Assembly (NCBI GenBank): GCA_006503535.1
Contig: QYRS01000003.1
Coordinates: forward strand, 1,550,001 to 1,614,000
Source: Arthrinium phaeospermum
Lineage: Eukaryota; Ascomycota; Sordariomycetes; Amphisphaeriales; Apiosporaceae
Direction of reading: 5' to 3'
Length of the DNA stretch: 64,000 nucleotides
Shown here: positions 1-11,500 of the stretch, piece by piece
Layout of the letters: every line of letters starts with the position of its first letter
Position numbering within the stretch: position 1 is the first letter of the stretch
The notes under the pieces: generated by a model
Told to the model about the DNA's origin: nothing
Seen by the model: only the letters and a program-made list of their open reading frames with translations
Databases searched by the model: none
Made by a program: the position numbers and the translations under genes

Positions 1-1212
1 TCTCCCTGATCCTCATCCAGATACGCCTCATCTTGCTCTAGTCGGACAAATTTTCCAAAAGGATAAATTAAGTAGCCAGCCAGGCCCCATAGTACACGGC
101 CATAGGCTCTGCCGCTGGGCGTGGCTGCAAACAGAAAGCATACCACAGCACCAAAGGCAGCGATAAGAGCCATCCACCAACCGAAGGCCAGCGTCCAGAT
201 CAGATTGAAGAACAGCAGCCAGATACTAACATGGCCTCCTGGTGACGAGTGAATATCACCCTCTGCCGTCTTTTGGACGGAGCGGTTCTTTTTGTACAAA
301 GCGGGCTTCCATAGCCGGATACCGAACGGATGTGTCTCATTGATGGCCTGTTGGCGGTCCTTCAGAGTGAAACTCTCTGCATCGCTGAGATCGTCGTCAT
401 CGTCGTCGTCGTCATCGTCACCATCGTCGACCGGCGTCTCATCGTCTTCCATGTCGGGTTGGTCAGCCTCACCTGAAGGCTGCTCACTGGCATGGTCCTC
501 GTCCAGGCGTTCCTCTATGCCGCCTTCGTCTGCTGCATCACTTCTGCTCGACTGCACCCGCGATAGGGCTGGGGCGGCCATGGTGCGTCGTCGAAGGGTT
601 GATGGTTGCCTAGCAGAGTCGGTATTGTAGGATGGTCGGGGCGACGAATAGCTCTGCGCCCTCTCTGCGGTGACCTCCTCGTCTACCTCGTCAACAGCGT
701 CGTCGGTCGAAAATACTCCTCCTCGATGGGGCGCTTGGGTATTCGAAGAAGCGCGGCGCGGCATGGGAGGCTTCCGTGGACGGGCTCTACCGCGCTCTGG
801 GCCCAGCATCGGAGAACGTAGAGGTTGTTGGGCACCGGCTCTCACATGGGCCGAACTGCTGAGAGAGGTTGCATCGCCTCCATAATATGCACTGCTGCTG
901 CCAGCAGGAGGGGGGGTTTGCAGAGTCCCTGCAGAAGTGGCATTGCCTTCAGTTAGCCCATACACGAGTGACATCAGATGGAGGACAGGGACCGGTTGAC
1001 TCGAATCGATGCGCTACAAGAGATTGAGTTTAGGGACGCGACATACCATACGACGAATTATCAGGTCGCCTCCGCACCGTATCTCCAGATTGGTAACTTT
1101 CCGACATCAGAGTGTCTTCTCGAGAAGCAGGCTCGGTGTGAATGTTGCTATGTCGAGTGTCGGTAGGAGATTGCGAGCCCGAGTCGCCTTGGTCGCGGGC
1201 GGGTGGATCCAT
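1..1212 (-). CDS. Vnx1-like vacuolar monovalent cation/H+ antiporter, N-terminal part (partial)
   Basis: Two exons on the minus strand: 1212..1047, then 928..1, running off the left edge. The intron has a GTATGT donor, a GCTAAC branch site and a CTGCAG acceptor, and it keeps the frame. About 364 residues are visible. The first ~240 are low-complexity, rich in Ser, Pro and Arg, with a run of Asp encoded near 388-415. A block then begins HPFGIRLWKPALYKK, followed by two hydrophobic segments (encoded about 110-230) and a YPFGKFVRLEQDEA stretch. I know this block from the YccF-like N-terminal domain of fungal Vnx1-type proteins of the CaCA/CAX superfamily, which exchange Na+ or K+ for H+ across the vacuolar membrane. 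The transport core lies outside the window, so the family call rests on the N-terminal domain. The start at 1212 is the in-frame ATG nearest the exon; an upstream in-frame extension is rich in Phe and Ser and looks like leader sequence. Confidence 0.75.
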
Positions 1213-3341
1213 ACTTAGCGATCGCGTCTGTGTTCCAAAGCGTTGGGCAGAAGAATACCGAGGGACTGGAGACTGCGAACAAACCGCCGATAGCTCAGAA
1301 GCAAGCTCCGGGGAATGTAAGACAGACCTTTTCGCTGTCTTGCACCAAGGACGAAGAGAGGAAAAAAAGAAGAAGGAAAAATCACACGAAATGATAGGGC
1401 CCGCTTGGAATGAAGACGTTACAATCGGCAGGGAGTCCGAAGTCAGTACATAACCCCGGTGCTGCTTTGAAACGAAGCAATTCAATCAAGTCAACGGCCA
1501 AAAACCCTCGAAAGAAATGAAGATTGGAGGGACAAGGCCTGGAAGGTCAGCAGCACTTGTTGTACTGGAAGGAGGGGAGGTAGGTGCAACTGAAGTAATC
1601 GGTAGGATTACCAAGGATAGCGGGAGCCAAGACAACAACAAAAAAACCAAGCCGGCTCCTTCTTCCGGACGTATGTCTGTAAGCCTGTCTATTGATCTAT
1701 CTGTACCTATGGTTCCAAGCAGTCGGCCTCGGAAGTCTCAGTTCTCAGCCATCACGGCATTTTGGAGGGCGGTCATGGACTTGATCAACTGAATCGCACC
1801 TGCTCCTCGTGATTCCATGGATTTACAGCAGCGCGGTATCAGCTGCAACTGTCTGCGATGCAGCTTAATCCCTGCCCCGATGGAAATCCATGCTTGGCCC
1901 TCTGCTATACACTAGTCAGAGTGGTATTATGGATCAGGAGCCCACTTCGCTGGGCCCGTATTCTGGGTACACTTGCAGCCAGAACAACGTCCAGTCGTTC
2001 ATCACGTTTCTCATCAATATTGACTATGCTGTTCCCAGGAAAGTTTTCTCGGGTGGATGCCCTGAAGGGCATCGACTTTTGAGATTGACGATTTCCCCAG
2101 ATGGCGCGGCTAACCCAGATGGCTGTGTGTGCTAAGAGGCTCCAGTCATTTCAGCGATCGCGCCCATTACGTCGTCCACTTAGACGTGGAATATCTACTG
2201 CAATGCATCTTGTGCTCGGGCACGCATGATCACACTTGGGGTGACGGAATAACTGCATACAGCCGGCTACACAATGGAGCCTCCCCTCACCCCCCTCCAC
2301 GAATCCCATTCGTAAGCACCTTTGTAGGGGTTCTCTCAGTCGGTAACTCTGGCACAAGTGAACTTCACTGTGCATTGTAGACACCGAAAGACTGCAAATG
2401 CCAACGGTGCCAAGCCACTGCGGTCCACTCACTTGCGTCCCTGGGCACTGGTTAGACGGATTGCGGCATCGCCTTCTCGGTTACAGGGCAGATAGACTCT
2501 CCTCGAAACATCACTAATCAACCGCCTCTGAAGTATGAACTCTGTATGGTCTGGATTCCCGAAGGCTATCGCGGCTGCTGGGATGGCTTTGTTAGTGCTA
2601 TGTACTGCAACCCCATTCGCTTTGCCTAAATGGGCAGGCCGGGCAGGTACTACCCTAGCCTGCTGGCTTCGGTGAGGCTGATGTACAGTCGAATCCTTGA
2701 ATTATGAAGTGCAATGATACATAGATGTAGTCAATAAGGTGCCCGTGTCTTCATGATCAGCCACATGGACACTTGTGCAGGCCTTTTGCGCATCGCCGCT
2801 ACAGTTGTTTGCTGGTTATGGACAAACAAACACGACCATATGGCTGATAGCTGATTGACATTGCACCAGCTCATGTATCATCTCAGAAAAAGTTCGACTC
2901 AGTCACTATCCAAACAAAGATACCAGATATGGGAACTCAGTTAAGCAATTGAAAGTTGCATGATAGATAAGGTACCCGATGTGTGAAATGCAACCTTCTT
3001 ACCTTATTCTTCCACCCTGTTGGCGGGGAAGTGACCAGCCACTTGAGCCACACTGACTATGTATCTAGCCACATAAATCGCACTAACATTCGATTGAGAC
3101 CCGAGCTTCTTAGGTAAGCAATTGCTCCATGAGCTGTTGTCGCCATCGTCGTCACAGCCTAGAGAGCCTTAGCAGCTACCCACGCCCAGCTGCCATCTTC
3201 ATTCATCAACAACAGCGACGCCACGACCGAAACCCTCCATCCTTTTCCCAACTGCCGATCTCGTCGATTTCCACAGTACATCACACCCATAATCGGAATT
3301 TCTGTCGGACGAACCAGACTCTCCGGAGCTTGCCAGCAACC
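1213..3341. other. Divergent intergenic region, Vnx1-like / rpt6
   Basis: This 2.1-kb stretch must hold both promoters and both 5' leaders of the divergent flanking genes. All open frames are short and unlike any protein I know. An A-rich patch near 1360-1380 lies in the presumed leader of the antiporter gene. I see no RNA gene or repeat element. Confidence 0.6.
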
Positions 3342-4577
3342 ATGGCTCTCGACAACTACTATGCCAACAAGATCGAGGCCATGAAGCTCGAGATCCTCAA
3401 GGGTCAAGCTGTCCTGCGCCGTCTAGAAGCCCAACGCAATGACTACAACTCGAGAGTGCGGTTATTACGAGAGGAGCTCGGTTTGTTACAACAGCCCGGC
3501 TCTTACGTCGGCGAGGTTGTCAAGGTGATGGGTACCAAGAAGGTGCTCGTCAAGGTCCATCCCGAGGGCAAATATGGTATAGCGCACGCCCACACAAGTA
3601 ACATCATCGTTCGCAGGTTTTACTGACAGATCCGGGTTTCAGTTGTCGACGTTTCCGACTCCGTGGACATAGCAAAGCTCACAGTAGGCAAGCGTGTGAC
3701 GCTACTGTCCGACTCCTACAAGCTGGAGAAGATCCTCCCATCCTCAGTCGATCCCCTGGTGTCCCTCATGATGGTGGAGAAGGTTCCCGACAGCACCTAC
3801 GACATGATTGGTGGTCTGGACCAGCAAATCAAGGAGATCAAGGAAGTCATCGAGCTGGGCCTCAAGCACCCCGAGCTCTTCGAATCGCTCGGCATTGCGC
3901 AACCCAAGGGTGTCCTGCTCTACGGTCCTCCGGGTACGGGAAAGACGCTGTTGGCCCGAGCCGTTGCCCACCACACAGACTGCAAGTTCATTCGAGTATC
4001 CGGTTCCGAGCTAGTGCAGAAGTACATTGGTGAGGGTTCCCGCATGGTGCGCGAGCTGTTCGTGATGGCCCGTGAGCACGCCCCCTCCATCATCTTCATG
4101 GACGAGATCGATTCCATCGGTTCTTCCCGTGTCGAAGGCTCGTCCGGTGGTGATTCCGAAGTCCAGCGCACAATGCTGGAACTGCTCAACCAGCTGGACG
4201 GATTCGAGCCCACCAAGAACATCAAGGTCATCATGGCAACCAACCGTCTAGATATTCTGGACCCTGCCCTGCTGCGACCCGGTCGTATTGACAGGAAGAT
4301 CGAGTTCCCCCCGCCAAGCGTGGAGGCGCGTGCCGACATTCTGCGCATCCACAGCCGCAAGATGAACTTGACCCGTGGCATCAACCTGACCAAGATCGCC
4401 GAGAAGATGAACGGATGCTCGGGTGCCGAGCTCAAGGGTGTGTGTACCGAGGCTGGCATGTACGCCCTGAGGGAGCGGCGAGTGCACGTTACGCAGGAGG
4501 ACTTCGAGCTGGCAACAGCCAAGATCCTGAACAAGCACGACGACAAAGAGGTTTCGCTCCAGAAGTTCTGGAAGTAA
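3342..4577 (+). CDS. rpt6: 26S proteasome regulatory subunit Rpt6 (AAA ATPase)
   Basis: Two exons, 3342..3576 and 3643..4577, separated by a 66-nt intron (GTATAG donor, TTTCAG acceptor). They give 389 residues, close to the ~400 of yeast and human Rpt6/PSMC5. An N-terminal coiled coil (about 10-55) and an OB-fold region are followed by the AAA domain: Walker A GPPGTGKT at about 173-180, Walker B IIFMDEID at about 218-225, and the arginine-finger block RPGRIDR. The C-terminal residues are FWK. Phrases such as [20 protein letters not shown] are typical of Rpt6. The protein is one of six ATPases in the 19S base that unfold ubiquitylated substrates and open the 20S gate. The ATG at 3342 was chosen because [12 protein letters not shown] starts the conserved coiled coil; the frame is open upstream to 3129, but that part is low-complexity leader. 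Confidence 0.97.
3577..3642 (+). other. rpt6 intron
   Basis: A 66-nt GT-AG intron after the first base of a Val codon. Removing it restores the conserved GKYVVDV junction of Rpt6. An internal TACTGAC at about 3620-3626 fits a branch site. Confidence 0.9.
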
Positions 4578-4617
4578 GCTATGGGACTTGGTTTCACATT
4601 GGAAAAAGGAGGCGGCT

Positions 4618-4643
4618 TGCCTGCTGCCTGCTGCCTGCTGCCT
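4618..4643. repeat. Heptanucleotide tandem repeat (TGCCTGC, about 3.7 copies)
   Basis: Direct reading shows consecutive TGCCTGC units 41 bases after the rpt6 stop codon, probably within its 3' UTR. Confidence 0.85.
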
Positions 4644-5292
4644 CATGTACCATGTATAATTATTAGAGATGACCACGGCCGAGCTACGAGGGGATTGACC
4701 GGCTTCGTCATTCAAAAGTGCTATGCAGTTGACTTCCTCCCAAATGAATGAACAAAATATGACAAGTGACTTTTTCTCCGTGTTGGTTAGTTCCGGGTTT
4801 TGTTTGACATGCAGGATAGGATACGATCACGATGAAGGAGCAGCCCTACTTGAGGCATCTATACTAATCAATCAAGCAACGACCTCCTTCTAAAGTAGCA
4901 TTTGCGACGAATCGTATAAGTAGTTCGCTTGACAACCACCGGCCACGATTTCATGTAGGTACATACATTGTAGCGTTGTACATCTACATCGTCGAGGTGT
5001 GAAGCAGATCAAGGCCATCCATCCTCCGCCTTGCCGCCAGCCCCTGAATACGTACACAGAAACCACATAAGGACCTGTTCGCCTATTTATCTCCATAAAT
5101 CACATTGGCCGCGGGAGAAAGCTGTTTTATTTCATCTCAGTTCGTTGGTATGATATCAATGATAGCTGTGCACGTGTTCCTCATGACCGCCACCACATGG
5201 TGCAAACATAGCCGGTCCTTGTTTTGAGGCATCAATGCTACGAGGCCCTTCCGAAACCAGGAATGCTGCCTGCTCTCTTTCTCCCTTCTTGC

Positions 5293-5309
5293 CTCTCTCT
5301 CTCTCTCTC
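5293..5309. repeat. CT dinucleotide microsatellite
   Basis: An uninterrupted 17-base CT run lies in the convergent 3' interval between rpt6 and the phosphatase gene. Confidence 0.9.
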
Positions 5310-5587
5310 GATCTCAAGCCCGAAAGCCAAACAATGTGGTAATGATATATGATTTGCCTTATCCATTGAACGCCATCCAAAACATCATCAGTCGTCCTCA
5401 TCGCACTCCGTAACGCTGCGAAGTGGATGTTCGTGTGCTACCTGTGTACAGATGCCAAAAAAGCCCGTTCTATGCGTCAATTCATCCTCGGAATGGAGAT
5501 ATGCAAATTCAAAGAGTAACCGAAGGCCGTTTCGATTGTCCTTCCTCTCTTTCCCCAACGTTCAATGAATGCCCCACCAACTGGTAA

Positions 5588-8532
5588 CTACCTCCTGGCC
5601 GGAGCCTCGCTTTCACTCCGAATATGCCCCTTTTTCCCGTTGGCTGACTGAGCGCTCTTCTCTTGAAGCCTCCAGACCCATTCGGCGATGGTCTCGTAGC
5701 AAAGGACAAACTGCCTTAGACTCTGCACCATGCTGAGCCTCTGGCTTCTAAAGTCCTCCACGGTTCTCGCGATCAAATCAATCGAGTCGTCGCCGACCCA
5801 GCTGAGATCGAGATTCGTATCGCTTCCACCTCGGGCGGAGGGAGTTGGGTCCGTTGGCTCTGATGTGGCAACACCGTCCATACTGATATCGCCTTCGTTA
5901 TCCTTGCGTTTGTTTGCCGACAACGAGGCAATCCGCTCCCGCTTCATCATGTCAATCACGCTGTCGACTGTGCAGAACGTTCCAGTGCGTCCGCATCCGG
6001 CTGAACAGTGAACAAGCATGGGCCGCGAGTTACTGTCAGATTCCGGCTCGTTGTACCAGTTGGGCGTAACGCCCCGTTCAGTAGCGACAGACGCCGCGAT
6101 GGCATTAGCATCAACAGGGAGGGATGCGCGCTGCATAACGTTGGCCAGCTCCACGAGGGCGAGAAGGTGGGACGGCTGAGCGGGCACGCCGAAGTCGGGC
6201 CAAGACGGATAGTCGAGGTGCGTAACCTCTCGCATCGGTGCAAACGGATGAGAGGAATGGGACAAGGCAAATTTGCGAATTACCACGTACGGCGTCTCTG
6301 CTTGGGCCGGCGCTGGCGGAGGGGGATTAGCCGAACCCAAGACTGTCGCTGTGTTGGCACGGCGGCGACCTGTTTCTGCTTGACCTGACGACGCCGCAGG
6401 TGTCGATTTGTGTTTATCGATGTCCAGAGACACCTTCTTCTCCGACAACGGTCTCAACTTGATAGGACCGTACTCTCTGCCGTTCCAATAAGGGTGACAT
6501 TTCAGCTGGCCACCTTCCGATTGGGCAGTAAGCATAACAATAACTCGAACATCTTGGTCCCAAATGACCGACCAGAAATCCTACATGAACTCAGTCAGCG
6601 AGCAATTCGATACAAGTAGATCAAACATGGCAGGGTGCATACCTCGAAAGTAGCTGGTAAAGGTCCTTGGGATGCAATATAGCGCTTCTTGCTTCGCGAA
6701 GCTCGGACATGGCTGGCGTTGATGTAGTCGCAAGACCCTGGGGGTTTACCAGCAAGGACCACACGAGCATGGTCGAAAGGAAGGATATCTTTGTAGCGGT
6801 TCTTTACCCCCTTTTCGATGCCGGATAGCGAGACACTCGAGGTTGCTTTGCTCGGCGACGCAGCGTTGAAAGCGGAATATGCTTCCTTCATGCGGGCCTG
6901 CTCTTCGCGTTCTATCTTCAAGAACTTGTCCGAGACCATCTTTCCGTGGTCTGACTTCGCAGTAGCATCGCGTAGCCAGTGCGGTAGTGATTCCGGATCA
7001 ACATTAGCAGGCACGGCCACATCCATCTGCCCAACACCGTCGGCAAGATCCATGTTCTGCCTGATATTGCCGAAGAATGGGTTTGCGCCGTTTGCGGCGG
7101 TTGGGAGCGTGACACCACCAATAACGGGAGCAAATGTAGGTCGTCCTCCATCATTGTGGGCGACGGGTCGGCCAGCTCGCTCGTGGGCCGGACGACGGTC
7201 GATCCAGTCAGGATATGCGGTCGCAAAAGCGTTGAAACCACCCCTCAGCAGATACGCATCCGCAGAAAACGATTCAGCAACGAACTTCTTGAACATGTTC
7301 ATCGCCGATAACGCATCGCGCTTCTCGGAAGAGGCAGCATCATAGATGATGAGATGCTTGGCCCCTCTCCACCGGGAGAACTTGTCCTGGTCCTCTTCAG
7401 TTTGCAGTGTTTTCTGCAGCTTCTCGAGATTGAAAGTGGCTCGCTTCAATAAAGTCGTAGGGATGCACAGGTTCAGTGCTCCTTCGATTCTTGATTGTGC
7501 GTAATTTGTAGATACTCGTACATCTAGTAGTAAGTAGTCACTTTCGGGTGAGTTCTCCAGAAGATCTTTCAGCTCAGCTGGCATAAGGAGGCTCGGACCG
7601 CCATCGGCGAGCGCAGTCGGTAAAGTCTCCGAACGAGGATGCGAGAGAGCCGGGGAAGGGAGGCTCATCTTATGCTGAGGGAGTGAGAGCCGCGGGTGGG
7701 CGTCCTCAACTTTGGAGAGGTTAGAACGTCTCATCGGCTGGAAGGGAGATTCGGTCTGCGCCGGAGACGCGTGCGTGGGCATGTCGAAAAATGAAGGCGC
7801 ATTCAGAGAGATCTCCGAGTTCCGCTTTGAATCAGAGGAGACGTAGGCCGAATCGTGCAAACTCTCGGAGTCGATATCCATTCGGCTGCCAGTGGTCTCG
7901 CGGGAGCGGCCCAAGGGAGGCCGCGACACATCAGACATTGTTTCGCTATGATTGGTCGCTCTTCGTGGGGGTGCTCTAGGCCTCAAAGAAGACGGTGGCT
8001 GCATGGGAGCGAACTGCGAGCTGCCAAGACTGAACGACCCTCCTCCCCTGTTGAGGTCGGCCTGGCGCCTGAACGCCTCGAAATCGGGGTTGGCATCAAG
8101 AGGCACCTGCTTGGGGATCGCGGCCCCGAACGATTTGACCGACGATGTGGGCGGGCTCCAGTTCTCCCGGGGCATGACAGCCGAGTCCCGCGGGTCGGCG
8201 CCAGGGTCGATGTTGAGCCCGAAATAATTCGGGCTGGGCGATCGCACATCGGTGGGAACGGCCGGCGAAAGTTTGCTCGAGGGCGGGTAAGGTTGGCCGA
8301 CCGAGTGCGGCATGCGCGGTGAGGTCATGGGTGTGGTAGTGGACCGGTTTGCGCGAAAAGATTGCGAATTGGACTGTGAGTGGCGGGTTGGGTGCGGCGA
8401 GTGGTGAGAATGAGACGAGCTCATAGGCGGTCTCGACGACGTCTTCATCGTATAGTGCGGAGTTGGTGTTTTCGTCGTCGTGCTCGTTGCGCTGCGGTCG
8501 TGGTCTCTGGAATTTGTTGGCTCGGGCGCCAT
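5588..8532 (-). CDS. Tyrosine-protein phosphatase with N-terminal rhodanese domain (Pyp/Ptp2-Ptp3 type)
   Basis: Two exons, 8532..6643 and 6580..5588, with a 62-nt intron (GTATGC donor, CATGTAG acceptor), give 960 residues. Residues 1-310 are disordered, rich in Ser, Pro and Arg. A rhodanese/CDC25-homology fold spans about 316-445 ([20 protein letters not shown]). At the position of the catalytic Cys loop it has IIYDAASS, so this domain appears inactive. The PTP domain follows, with the NYIN-type substrate loop ([12 protein letters not shown]), WPD loop at about 757-759 and signature [10 protein letters not shown] (nucleophile about Cys822, Arg828). Known relatives are yeast Ptp2/Ptp3 and fission yeast Pyp1/Pyp2, which dephosphorylate tyrosine in MAP kinase activation loops. 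In Ptp3 the CDC25-like domain binds the kinase. The role as a MAPK phosphatase is inferred from the family. A low-complexity insert (about 675-735) lies between substrate-binding elements and WPD. Confidence 0.93.
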
Positions 8533-11500
8533 TACTTTCTCAAATAATGACTTTTTTCTTTTGTATCCCTCTTTCCCCCGAAATCTCCTTACGTCAGAAG
8601 AGAAAAAGGTCGGCTGTGACCCGCGCTCTACTTCAGACTAGACATGGCGATGATGCGGTAGTAATTCAAGTTTGGCGAGTGTTGTTGGTTGGTGTGGGTT
8701 ATGTATGGTATTCGCGGGGTCTCTTTTCCTTTTTCTTGAAAAGAGTAAAACAGCTAGACCGTCAATAATCGAGATCAACGATAATGGTGGTTTGTGGCGT
8801 GCTAGACTGTTCCCAGAGTCAGAAGGGGCCAAAAAGGCTGGTGGTGAGTAAATGGTGGTGGTGGTTGTAGCAGAATAACTAAAAGTATGAAGAAGGTCTA
8901 GTTGAACAGCTAGGAGAACATGAGCGAGCAAGCAAAAGGTATGGTAAATGCACTTTATTCCCGAATCAAGTGGCCACAGAAGCTCAGCTCCTTATGGAAA
9001 CAGCGGCACAGGGTCGAAACACGAAAAGAGGGGGAAAGAAGGGTCTATCAGAAGACCCTGAGATTCCGTGCGGTCTGGGCCTAGGCGATCTCCTGGAAAT
9101 GCGTAGGGGCTTACTCCGTGGAATGGGGAGACGGGCTCGAGTTTTTGTTGAAAATAGCGAGAATAGGAAAGGGGGGGCGTGGTTGAAAGACAGATTAGAA
9201 ACATGGGCAATCCAGCGAGAGCAGATGTCATACATGAACAAGAGATGGAGTCCTGGGCTCCTGATTCGCCGGCTCAAGGGCCTTTGGCGGAGCTGAACGA
9301 GGGTGGTAAGGATCTACAAATAAACGGTGCAATGCATCGAGAGAACAAGGCACAGGGGTCAATTGCGTGACGGGTTTCTGGGAAGTAGCACTACATGGGA
9401 CGGCGGTATCTAGCTAGCCTGCCCAGCAAGCCAGCGAAAGCCAGGTCATCGTGACAGGAAAGCGGTTGCATCTTGTCCGTGGGGGGGCAAAAGAGACCCA
9501 TAGGGCCATGGGCTAGAGGCTACTCTCACCAACTGCCTTGGGCTGCTCTGCCTGCTCCATCAATCTCGCCCTCGGTGGTTGATTCATTTTGGAATGTGCC
9601 CTGGCTGGCATATGAGTCGCGAGGCCGATAGATGTATCTCGACCCCAAGAATACCTGCTTACCTGCCGAATGCAGAAGCTGAGGTCGAGTTCGGTAGGCG
9701 GCAAACTATGACGAAATTGGACCCTGGAAAGCTTGCCTTTGAACGATGTGTCAGGTGTGCACAACCCTATCATGTCGCTACAAAAAGCGTCGACGCCAGT
9801 CAGCAAAGCACAAAGAGCTATCCAGTGGCCACCGATTATTCATTCATGCCGTTCATTCTGTTCACTCCCAGACGTACAAGCAATATCCGGAATCGTACCA
9901 TTTCGGGTTCTCGAATGGGTGACCATATGTACGTCGCGGTTCCTTTTCTACGGCAGTGAGTGAGCATCGCGGGATGGACCCCGAAGTCAAGTCATGTCTT
10001 CTAGATGACGTGTTTGGTTAATAAGGGGTATTGGTAGATCCGAGAGTGAACAATCTGTGCCTGGCGCTTGAAATTCTTTTCTCTGCGGTAAGAGAAGAGC
10101 TCCAGGGGAGAACGCTGTTCGCCAACCGAGAATTACGGTAGTAGGTTATCGGGCAACGTCCGTTAGGCTGGCACCTGGCCGTTTCCTTAGGATGACCACC
10201 CCTCACAACCAAGTGTACCTACCTGATGTAGAATTCGCAAATGTTGATACTACTAGGGCAAACGTGGCAATACACAGGTTATTGCGTTATACTTATATCC
10301 CCTTTACGTCCTCAGATTGCGTGTACCTAAAATAGAAGACAAGCAGAGAAATAAGCCAACGTAGCAAGTATTCATTGGCCTAGAACACGAATCCAAACAC
10401 TTGTCAAAGTGTGCCAATCGCTCGTGAACCTTAAATATCGAGCGGTCGAGGTCTCTTGGGCATTCCAAGCCTGAAACCCCAGGCAGGATATACCCCGGGC
10501 ACCACCCAGCTATTCCTTCGTCAAAGCAGCTTTTGCTTATGAGCAAGAATCGGTTTCCCGAAATTGACGTCACAGCTCAGTTCCGGGCAACAAACAAGGA
10601 GCAGCAAGCCGAAGAGGAATCAGATGAACTCGGGGAGCACAATGGCGCTGTGTCTCCATGCCAGTACTTTTTGTGTTAAAGCGTTGGGCTCAACTCAACT
10701 CCGACTGTCCGACGCAAAGGCAACTGGCCAATCAATACCTATCGACGGCGAGGGGACTCAATTCAGGCAACGCGATAACACCGAACACTTCGATATGGAA
10801 GAACAGCAGCAGCATGCAAGACCCCCCACGCATGAAGCTTGGTCATACCGAGGTACAGATACTTTTCTATGCAGGAGCAGCACGGCTTGTACTGGATGCG
10901 AATTACTTGTACAGAGTCCAGACTGTCAAGTAAGAGTTGCCTCTGGTTGATCGACGGTCAGCGATCCCTTGAAGTCCCTACAAAAGATCCTTGATCCTGC
11001 ATTTCTAGATTTGCCATCGCGTTCGAGTTTGTAGTTTTGCAAGCCAACCAACGACGATCTACATAGCCATATCGACCTACCCCTCTCGGTAGGTAGACAG
11101 GGAGGTTGCACATCTTCAGGTGAGGACTAGCCCAACATGGCCGTATAAACTGCGGATCTTTCCTGATGCGTGTGGAAAGTTGAGAGTACCTACCTATGCT
11201 TTTCCGACATCATGTAGGGTCCCCCACAAAGAGACGGTCCTCGAGCTGATCAGTCTTGAAACATAGGCTGAGACAGTTCTTAAGTGTGCCGCCGCCTCGT
11301 TCTTATTCTCGGATCGTCCTCGAGTGTACCTATGTGTGTGCAGGCCCTGCGAGAAAGAGGCACCCATTTCAACGCGCTTTCCTCACGCTGCCTTGCCTGT
11401 ACGGAGACACATCAAATTTATCGGTCATTTCAGACCTTTACTGTCCCGGGCAGAAAATTCGTTCCATTGCTTCCACTTGACTCTAGCGTCCGTGTAGCAC

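Larger units (their letters stand above)
4578..5587. other. Convergent 3' regions of rpt6 and the PTP gene
   Basis: About 1 kb between two converging genes, presumably two 3' UTRs. It contains a 7-bp tandem repeat just after rpt6 and a CT dinucleotide run. No protein or RNA gene was recognised. Confidence 0.6.

Noticed and set aside
9860..9958. Possible dispersed 5S rRNA or 5S pseudogene (GTAC...AAGC, CCGG and TGGGTGACCA in the expected order).
   Set aside because: Only scattered short matches to fungal 5S rRNA, no paired terminal stem and no T-run end. Could be coincidence; not called.
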